From assembly GCF_030704535.1 (NCBI RefSeq), contig NC_081806.1, forward strand, positions 4,983,001 to 5,047,000: a stretch of 64,000 bases of DNA. Reading direction: 5' to 3'. Positions 55,704-64,000 of the stretch are shown one piece after another. Origin of the DNA: Vitis vinifera (taxonomy: Eukaryota; Streptophyta; Magnoliopsida; Vitales; Vitaceae). The position numbers were made by a program, and so were the translations under genes. The notes beneath the pieces were generated by a model that saw only the letters and a program-made list of their open reading frames with translations, made no database searches and was not told the DNA's origin. Each line of letters begins with the position of its first letter. The stretch's first letter is position 1.

Positions 55704-57032
55704 TGTTAGGAATTTGAGGCTAATCCAACCTATGGTAATCACCCTAGAGGGAGGGTGAATAGGGTGATGGTCTCTTTTTGCAAATTTAAACTAAGTGAAT
55801 GTAAGAGATAATTATATGCAAGTATATATAATAAACAATATAAAAACAATTGCATATAAATTAAACGAGTAAGGAAGAGAGAATGCAAACACAAGATTTA
55901 TAGAGGTTCGGCGCAACCCGGCCTACATCCACTCTCCTCTAACTTCAATCCCAAGCTTGAGGTTCCACTAATTCAAGGCTTCCAAACCAAGCCTTCAAGC
56001 AATACAATTGGATTATGGTTCCAATCCACCCTCTTGAACTTTTGGCTCCAAGCACCCTTTACACTTCTCAAGAGATACACACTCTTGGAAAACTTCCTCT
56101 TAAAGATTTACAATTACAAGATCTCACAAAATCCTAGTACAAAAGCTTTAAGCTCAAATGATACAAGAAACTAGGATTGAATGGTGTACTAATGATATGC
56201 AAGTTTTGGAACAATGGTGCACTCAAAACACTTCTTCAAAGGCTCAACTATATTCCAAAAAGGTTAAGGAAGGTTAAACTCTTGAAACAATGAAGATTGG
56301 AGCCTTTTAATAGAAGAAAAAAGCCAAACTAGCCGTTTGGGGTTTAACCGGTCGAGCTGGGGGTCTACCGGTTGACTAGCCGTTAGCATTTAATGCTTGG
56401 CAGGTGACCGTTGGGCTCGACCGGACGTCGACCGGACGAGGTTCAATCTTAACCGGTTGAACAACCGTTCTGGAAGAAAGAGAAAAAATTTTCATTTTCG
56501 ACCGGCCGACCGGGTACTGTTCATACCCCTCAACCGGTTGAGCTGAGGGTCAACTGGTTACTATTCATAACCTCCACCGGTTGAACTGGGGGTCAATCGA
56601 TTACTATTCATCCGGTTCAACCGGTTGAGCCATTTTTGGCTGAACACCCAACTTTTTCAACTTAAAACCTTTAAAACAAGTTTGGAAAATATTTGACACA
56701 AGGTTTTAATTGAAAACATGAAATCATCCAATTTTAAAAGGATTTAAAATGAATTAATTCTTGGATGATTTTGGTGCATAAGTAAATAATGTAATGTATG
56801 AAAAAACCTAGTGCACCAACAACCTTACAAAGAGATCTTATGAAGCTTGGGTCTTGAAAAGCACTTCTCTTTGAGGTGGTCTTCTTCTTTATGATTTCTC
56901 TTTGGCTTGATATGTCTTTGTAATTGCCACTTTGGAAATCATCTTGCCTAATCACACTTAAAATAAAATCATTAGTTCTAAACAATGTTTTGTTATCATC
57001 AAAACCGAGATTAACCAAACCTTGGTTTCACA
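55704..57032. mobile_element. Solo LTR-like element inside FMO-2 exon 1
   Basis: A 1,329-bp block starts TGTTAGGAATTTGAGG and ends TTGGTTTCACA, with a perfect 5-bp duplication GGTTG (55699-55703 and 57033-57037). There is no coding content. The part at 56330-56640 is packed with ACCGGTTGA-type motifs. The small minus frame at 56734-57018 is chance. Family not identified. Confidence 0.85.
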
Positions 57033-57189
57033 GGTTGTACACCTAGGCGCCGCCTGCTTGGCCTTGCCACTTGAACACCACGACTTTGTGGCCTTCTCGG
57101 TGAAGCTCCTTGGTAGTGCTTAAGCCGCAGGTGCCAGCGCCGATGACGGCTATGTTGCGCACTTTGAATTCAGAGATTGTGAGCGACAT

Positions 57190-59183
57190 TGATAGTCTGG
57201 TGGAGAGTAGAATTTAGAAACTACCACAGGTAGGAAAAGATGGCTAGAACACTGGAACGTCAAAAGTTTTGATAAATTTAAAATTTTCTTTAATAATTAA
57301 ATAAAATTATTTTAATATTTCACCATCTCCTATTTGGCTATTTGGCAAAATAAAACAAATTTAATGAAAACACATAACAATATCACACAGCGTCAAGGAC
57401 ATCGAATCAACATAAATTTTTTAATGTAGTTGTTTACCTAAACCCTGCACTCACGTTGCTACAATCATAGAATAATGATAGGCAGAAAAATATTTAAGTG
57501 ATAATAGTGTTTTAGACCGGTTGGACTGCTTTGGTTGATATAAGTTCATCGTTTAAGCCCAATACCCAGTTCATATAGGTTCACCATTTAAGCCCAAGAC
57601 TCAAAAAAAGTGTGAAAATTAAGAAGAATGATATGAATTTTTTATTTTCTCAAAAATGACCTTTACTGACTATAAAAAAAAAGTAAAAAAACATTAATTT
57701 AAAAAAAAAAATTCCTTTTGTAAACCTTAATAAAATTCAATATAATTTACTGATTTGATAAAAAAAATACACCCTTTTTCCCAAAAAAAAAAGTAAAAAT
57801 AAATTATTATTATTATTATTTAAAAATCAAACATCATGGAAAGTGTATATTTTTAAAATTGTGTACATAAAAAATAACTAAAAATATGTCAATTTTTTTT
57901 AAATGATGTATTTTTAGAATATATTTCTTTTCCAAAAAAATAAAAATAAATTATTATTATTATTATTTAAAAATCAAACATCTTGGAAAGCGTATATTTT
58001 TAAAATTATGTATAAAAAATTACTAAAAATATGTCAAATTTACTTTTTTTTAAATTATATATTTTTAGAATATATTTTTAAAAAAAATAGTTTTCTAAAA
58101 ATGATAAATTTTCAAAATAATTATTAAAAAAATATTTAGGATCAAAAAGTTTGTCAAACATTATGATAAAAAATAGTTTTGAAATATATATTGGTCTCTT
58201 CATATTTTATATCATTCTCATCAATTATGTAACTTATATGGACCAAAACTTAATTTTTGGGTCCAATCGGGTCCAAAACACAATTATCCTAATATTTAAA
58301 TCCATAATGCAACTTGTGCATTATTTTTGACATTTTATATGAAAATGATAATGTCATTACGAGCGTGGCTTCGTATCATACATAAATATATCATCCATAA
58401 GGGACATATGCACTTTGGTGTTACCTACCTCCCATTATGCTACATTTGGTATCTTCTTAATTTCTATTTAATATGTTATTTTGTTACTTTGTATTTTGAT
58501 CTCATTATAGTCTTATCTTTAATAAGTTTGTACATTAATTTTATTTCCTTATATAAAATATAAATACAAATAAATTATACAAAGATTGTAACGATCACAT
58601 TGTAAATGAAACAAAAACATAAATGTATTAAACTATGATTCAAATTTTATTTATACTCTAATTTTACTTCCTTGTACTTTTATTTAACATTTCAAATTTT
58701 ATTATATGGACATTTCACATTGAAAATTTTGCATGGTCAAGAATCATATTGAAAAACCGTTGTCCAGTAAAGTAACACCTAAAGGGAGGTGAATTGGTAT
58801 ATTTTTAAAAAATTATTAATAGAAAGTTGAATTTTTAACCTAATTTTAACTTGTAAGGTATCGAGGATAAACAGAATATCCAAAATCAAAAAAAATATGC
58901 AAGAGATACAAAAAAGTTTATGTTGAAAACCCTCACACCTCAAATCTAAATGCTAATTATGAGATGAAGTTACATAAATTTACTTGATTGTTTTACTTTA
59001 AAGACTTACTCTATAAAACTTATAACTTGATCATCGATTTCAATGTAACAATCTCCAATTGTTTCAATGAATACTTTGCTTCGTTGAAGGAATGCAAGTT
59101 TTAAACAGCCCAAGATTCAACACTTTAAATCATTCCTGAAAGATTAAGAATGATAAGTTAAATTTAGTCTCCCTCAATGTGTT

Positions 59184-59226
<43 letters not shown>

Positions 59227-59840
59227 CTAGTGGAATTGAAATCAATTTATGAATCATATTTTATCAAAAACAATTTAGAAACTTAAGAGTTTTAAATGAA
59301 TTTCTTTTTAAAATTCATTTCCAAATTAATTAAGACATTTAACTCATTTAAAATTTCTAATTCAACCCTAATTTAAAATTCTTTCCAAATTAATTAAACA
59401 TTTTAACTTAATTAAAACTTCCAATTCAATTCTAACTTAAAATTCTTTCCAGGTTAATTAAAATATTTTAACTCAATTAAAACTTCTGATTCAATCATTT
59501 CTTATTAGGAAAACTAACTTGTCTTTACACAACCATTTTTAGATTTACCTATAAGTTGAGCAAACAACAACTTTAAATTTTCAATGTATACATATAAGTG
59601 ACTATCTAAAAAGTTTCCTAAATCAAAAAATAATTTTGAACAAATTTACCAACATACAATATAAATGCATTGTCCTAACACATAACATAATTTTTCTTAT
59701 CATTATTTATAAACAATATGACATCAACTTTACTTTTGTTTGTCTTTCATGCAATTATAGGACAACATTGAAAACGAGTGGTATGAAAATGGAGAACAAT
59801 GTTTGATTTCTTTTCACAGGTAAAGAATCTGTTAATCAAA
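57190..59840. other. AT-rich intergenic DNA between FMO-2 and FMO-3
   Basis: No gene is seen. It includes a direct duplication of about 150 bp (57796-57940 against about 57945-58090, both with ATTATTATTATTATTTAAAA), a long (TA)n run at about 59185-59225, and AT-rich low complexity. The frame at 58327-58563 is unsupported. Confidence 0.5.
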
Positions 59841-59879
59841 CTCCATCTCCACACTACCATTGATCATAAACTTCCAATC

Positions 59880-60035
59880 CCAAGCCCTCTTCTTCCCACT
59901 TGTTGGACAATATGTCTCTATAAAGCCTAACTGCACCTAGAAGTTGCAAAATATTTGTTCTTTCTCCATTCTTCACCCGCTAAAATCCCTACCAATCACC
60001 ATACTCAAACTGCATTAAAATGGCATCCAAAAACA
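59880..60035 (-). pseudogene. FMO-4: relic of FMO exon 7
   Basis: On the minus strand the acceptor-like AATGCAG is followed by TTTGAGTATGGTGATTGGTA, GTGAAGAATGGAGAAAGAAC and an AGTGGGAAGAAGAGG tail. This is collinear with exon 7 of FMO-3 ([23 protein letters not shown]), with stops and indels. No other exon was found, so it is an old remnant of a further tandem copy. Confidence 0.65.
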
Positions 60036-60594
60036 ACCTCGAGATTAATAATAGACAAACAATGAGAGAAATGAGAATGGATTATGTTGGTGAACGGACT
60101 CTCAAAGCGGATGGGTGGAATCGGTGGATGGGTGAGCATGACACCACCTTAAAGTGGATGGGTGCTTGTCAGTATATCCATCCAAAACAATTTAAATCAA
60201 TTTTTCCAAAAACACGTTGTAGTAGCTCAAATTTCATTTGCTTTTGCTTGTCAGTCATGCAGCTGTAGCAGCACGTGCAAACTCGACAAAGCCTGGTTTT
60301 GATGCGCTGATGCGCATCTATTTTAATAGGAGGCCAACGTCCCAGACCATGTGCCTTTTCTTTTATTTTAAATATGAATCATGAGTTTTCAAATTCAATA
60401 CGTTCGAGTACATCAAGCGATCAAAACAATCGCTATAAAAAAAAAAATTATCTACGCTATGGCTGATTATTCAATTAATATACCTCAAGTCTCAAGAGAA
60501 GAACAATGAATGACTCAACCAAGACAATATCCAGATCCATCTTTATCGGGCTTTTTTTTTTTTTTCATTGCTTATTTTGTAGGGGAGGTTGGTT
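60036..60594. other. Intergenic DNA, 3' flank of FMO-3
   Basis: Mixed sequence with poly-T and no supported gene; the frames at 60020-60268 and 60510-60713 have no family features. Confidence 0.45.
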
Positions 60595-63500
60595 TCAATT
60601 GTCGCCACCCCCATTCGGGCGGCATCTGGCGAAGTCCTTCTGAGCTTCCAACGTTAAGTCTTCATCTTCCCATTCGTCGCGGTATTTGTCTGGTCGGACC
60701 TTCTTATTCTTAGCAGTTGCTTGATACATTTTCTTTCTCCATTCTTCAACGCCTGGAATCCCGCATTCCAAGGCAAGCCAATCATCATACTCAAACTGCA
60801 AAATAGCATCCAAGAACAGTTTCAACATTACTTTGAGAGATAACCAGTAAGAAAAATGAAAATGACAGTATCCTAACCCACTTATATAAGAGCTCTACCT
60901 ATTGTCAAGTTCTAATTAACAGTGTTAATAAAGACAATTGGCATGAGCTTGCCACCAAACATTAGGCTCTTGACCAAATTTACCTGAGAATCAGCCAAGT
61001 TGTGAGTGTAGTGCTTTGGTGTGTCAGAAGCTTCTCGTGACAAATAAAAGGCTGAAACATCTGCCATCATCTCCTCCTGCGATGGGAGTCCAATCCGACC
61101 TGAGAGAGCACCTGCTATCCATTTGCTTTGGAATTCAAACATGGGGAAAGGGAGGACCTGGCACCAACCACAAGCAAAGTTTTGCTTCCATCATCAAAAA
61201 GGATGAACAATGAAGCTGATCAAACCAAGAGGATATGAAGTCAAGTAGATATAACCTTCCATAGCAGACCAACAAAGGAAAGCCCTGGAGCCAAATGTGG
61301 TGGAAAAATATGCTTGTATAGAGGTCCCACACGATTGTCATCCACAGTCACAATTCCACTGGTGTCAAGAAAAGGGAAATGATACTTGTATCTGGAAAAG
61401 GTGAAACAACTGCAAATCACTGTTCTATTCTTTGTGATTCAGTATCAACTTCGTAGAATAGAAGTTTAACAATTGGAGGATACCCCGTGCAGTGCAGAAT
61501 TACATCAGCAAGAACCACACTCCCATCATAAAATATCACAGTACCATCTTTCTGGACACTTTCTATCTGCATTATTCTAGTTAATATTAGCATACTTTCT
61601 ATCAATCCATCTCCCACATCAGGGTCAAACAATTCCCTTCATGGTCATCTTTTGATAGCCATGTACCAGAGATGAGTACTTTTACCATAGGATGAAGCCA
61701 CATGTTATCAACAGCATTGCCAGATAACTTTTCCAAGATTCCAGCCTCAACTGATCTAGATGCAATATGAACTGCTTTAGCAACTTGAGCAATGTCCATA
61801 GAGATGTCAACAGCACTTGCAGCACTCCCTATCAAAACTACAACCTGTCCATAACAGGCAATAACAAGGTAAAACTAATCATTTCGTAAGGAAAAAAAAA
61901 AAAGAGAGAGAGAGTAGAACAAAAAGAACAAAATTGTAAAAGAAAAATATTTTACAATGAATAGATAGTTTTTCATTTATAACTCTTTATTAAATCCTCT
62001 GTTTTCTTCATTGTGCCAAGCTTTCTTACTTTGCCATAAAGCAAGGCCAATCTAGACATAGAGAAGATTAAGCTCTTAAGATAAGATTATTGAACAAGGG
62101 CGTGTATGATTGTTCCATGGAAATTGAATGGTTTCCTCACTATCTAGATAGAGAAGAAAAAAAATCTAGAATGGGGATGTGGAAGAACATCAGATGTCAT
62201 CAGAATTGACGATTCAAGAACAGTTTAGGATTTGCTTGAAACACTGCTACTTCAAATGACACTATTTTTTCAAGGATGGCTACCATCTTCTATGACATTC
62301 CCATCGTGATGAATGATTTGTACAGATACAATTTAATTGGGCAATTCAACTTCCATGAGCCATCCAAAACCAAACTCACAATTTCATCAGGGGAGAAGTC
62401 ATATGAACATCTATAGTGGCAGTTGAAACACAAGAATTCACAAGCCAGCAATTTCAAAGCAATGCTTCTATAGAAAGCAATATAGAAAGTAGAAACACGA
62501 GGAAAAATGAAGACTGACACATACCTGATCTCGAAAGGGCTCAGGAGTACGATAATTGTGACTATGCATATGCTTTCCTGGCCATGCATCAATGCCTGGA
62601 AAAAGGAATACATAGCAACAAGATGAAAAATAATAATAAGACCAAATAATTTTCACCACAAGTGTTTAATTTCTAGGAAAGAAAAATACATTATTTAAGA
62701 ATTATACTAGCATTTCGTAAAATTAAGAATGATCTTTCAATTGTCTTGTGATCAACTCTTTTCAGATTTGTGAAAACCTAAACTTGTTGCTCCCAACTCT
62801 TATCAGTCAGCTTAAGAATTTTCCATCAGATTATCTTCCAAAAAATTCTTCAGGCAATGAATCTTTCTTCACCATATGATAACAGACAGTGTCCTGAATC
62901 ATACAAGGGCTACTAATCATTTCAATTCAGATGTTGCTAGTGTGACAAACAGAACAGAATACCAATGCAAGACCAGATCATTTGCCAGTAATGGAATGAG
63001 ACTCCCGACACCAAATGTTAGCAAAGAGTTTCCAAATGCACCCAATAAAGCCCAAACTTCAACCTTGTAACTATCATTTAACATACATCCAAGACAAATA
63101 AGGCATAACTCACACATGCTCTCATTCATGAGGTTAATGCAATACCAATCTACATGTCCAAAATTGTGCAAACATCAAAAATTGGATTCCGATGAGGTCC
63201 ATCCATCAAAAGTTTTTAGTTTTGAACTTATGATGTCAACGTTATGAGAAATTATTATTCTTCCAGTAAATCAGTATTTGAAACTAACATCACAAATCCA
63301 GTAAATTGCAATTTAGATCATCAGTACGTCAGCGAAAGTTGAATTCATAGACGAACAAAATCCCAAATAACAAGGTGAAAATAAACGATGAATCTGAAGA
63401 ATTACCAGGAATTTCTGCAAGACGGGGCTCTGTGTAATGGCCATTGCAAACAACCACAGCATCAAAAATCTCCTCCACATCAATTGCCGCATCGTTTCCG

Positions 63501-63955
63501 CTTCTAGACTTCACTCCCCACTTCTCATCCTCAACCAAACCAGCATAAACCACCTCCGTCTCGAAGCGGATTAATTCATTGAGTCCAAACCCAACCACAA
63601 AATCCTTGAGATAAAGCGAGACCTCTCGGTGACCCGGAAACCTTCTGGGGTCCCTATGAGGTTCACCAGTGGATACGAAGGGGTAGTCCAGAAAACCCAT
63701 GACCTCTCTGGGGAGGTTGGTGCGGAGGGAGGCGTAGAGGCTGGAGTGGACTATGTGTCGAGACGGGTCGGCGCCAAGTGGATCCGTCTCCACTGTGGGC
63801 GTGTAGACCCAGGTCCCACCCACTTGGCGTTCCCGCTCGAAGACAACGACCTTGTGGCCTTCACGGCGGAGCTCACGGGCGGCAACTAAACCGGCAGCGC
63901 CAGCCCCGATGACGGCAACGTCACGTGATTTGAACAGGGAGATGGAGGGCGCCAT
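60595..63955 (-). CDS. FMO-3: flavin-containing monooxygenase (FMO GS-OX-like), intact
   Basis: Seven exons with GT/AG borders and consistent phase: 63955-63406, 62595-62525, 61844-61686, 61566-61484, 61391-61256, 61157-60984 and 60795-60595, 457 aa in all, a normal length. An upstream ATG at 63988 would add 11 residues; I prefer MAPSIS. The FAD site is [14 protein letters not shown] (GAGAAG at residues 17-22), the FMO signature [12 protein letters not shown] at 188-199 (Trp for the usual Phe), and the NADPH site [12 protein letters not shown] near 211-222, whose last motif Gly is Ala. [13 protein letters not shown] and [18 protein letters not shown] follow. The enzyme uses NADPH and O2 to oxygenate soft nucleophiles; in Brassicaceae this clade S-oxygenates methylthioalkyl glucosinolates, but the substrate here is unknown. 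It is the only uninterrupted copy of the local family. Confidence 0.92.
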
Positions 63956-64000
63956 GGGAAGAAAGTGGAGAAGCGTGGGAGGTGGCATTGAAGAGAACCT

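Larger units (their letters stand above)
49125..57189 (-). pseudogene. FMO-2: flavin-containing monooxygenase broken by four insertions or deletions
   Basis: Exon 1 is in three parts: 57189-57038, 55703-55531 and 54898-54683, separated by two solo LTRs. Joined across one target-duplication copy each they total 541 nt, against 550 in FMO-3. The first part reads FKVRNIAVIGAGTCG (an altered FAD motif) and has a TAG at GGA-stop-VY. Exon 2 keeps only IHSHNYRIPGPFRD (about 50689-50643). Exons 3-7 are at 50430-50278, 50158-50076, 49967-49832, 49747-49574 and 49334-49125; they keep their frames and splice borders, including MEYMDWFAGECGIPGIEEWR. Intron 1 holds a Copia element. The 3' half looks much healthier than the 5' half. 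Same group as FMO-3; no function is expected. Confidence 0.85.

Noticed and set aside
63629..63889. Plus-strand frame opposite FMO-3 exon 1
   Set aside because: Shadow of the GC-rich FMO coding strand.
1..64000. CRISPR array or prokaryotic operon
   Set aside because: No regularly spaced direct repeats with unique spacers; genes have plant introns and TATA boxes.

Overview
This window is plant nuclear DNA, from a dicot with an AT-rich, retrotransposon-dense genome; Vitis (grapevine) is my best guess from the character of the LTR families and the FMO and PLATZ proteins, but I could not run a search. Genes have introns with GT/AG borders and TATA-box promoters, and nothing resembles a prokaryotic operon. 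Only two genes look intact: a PLATZ zinc-binding transcription factor (20178-21291, +, 5 exons, about 255 aa) and a flavin-containing monooxygenase (FMO-3, 60595-63955, -, 7 exons, 457 aa).

The FMO gene belongs to a decayed tandem family on the minus strand. FMO-1 (about 23215-26843) has an 8-bp insertion, two in-frame stops and a rearranged last exon. FMO-2 (49125-57189) has its first exon cut into three pieces by two solo LTRs and lies around a Copia element. A fourth copy survives as part of one exon (about 59880-60035).

The most unusual content is a family of related elements, here called A (285-5608, +), B (28624-34409, -) and C (28123-44751, -, with B and a Gypsy element nested in it). 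They begin TGTAGACCCC and end GGGGTCCACA, are flanked by 5-bp target duplications (perfect for A, 4 of 5 for B, degenerate for C), share about 0.9 kb at each end, show no LTR duplicated at both ends, and carry different middles. The middles are joined fragments of host genes: ETO1-like, VPS41 and NPG-like in A; NAP1, vacuolar H+-pyrophosphatase and FAD2-like in B; a UAP56-type DECD helicase in C. Several fragments run on without visible introns, which suggests capture from spliced RNA. Either these are gene-capturing retroelements of unclear class, or very long solo LTRs that contain captured cDNA.

The rest is mostly mobile-element debris: a Tat-lineage Gypsy element with 716-bp LTRs, 5-bp target duplications and no integrase (36583-42657); a chromovirus fragment (47110-48450); a deleted Copia element (51330-54426); and solo or partial LTRs (8337-9904, 15917-17699, 54899-55525, 55704-57032). 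There is also a broken Ulp1-type protease gene (10440-14170), a SCAMP gene fragment (6551-6890), half of a tRNA-Gly, and a 21-bp minisatellite of about 69 copies split by a solo LTR (14648-17886).
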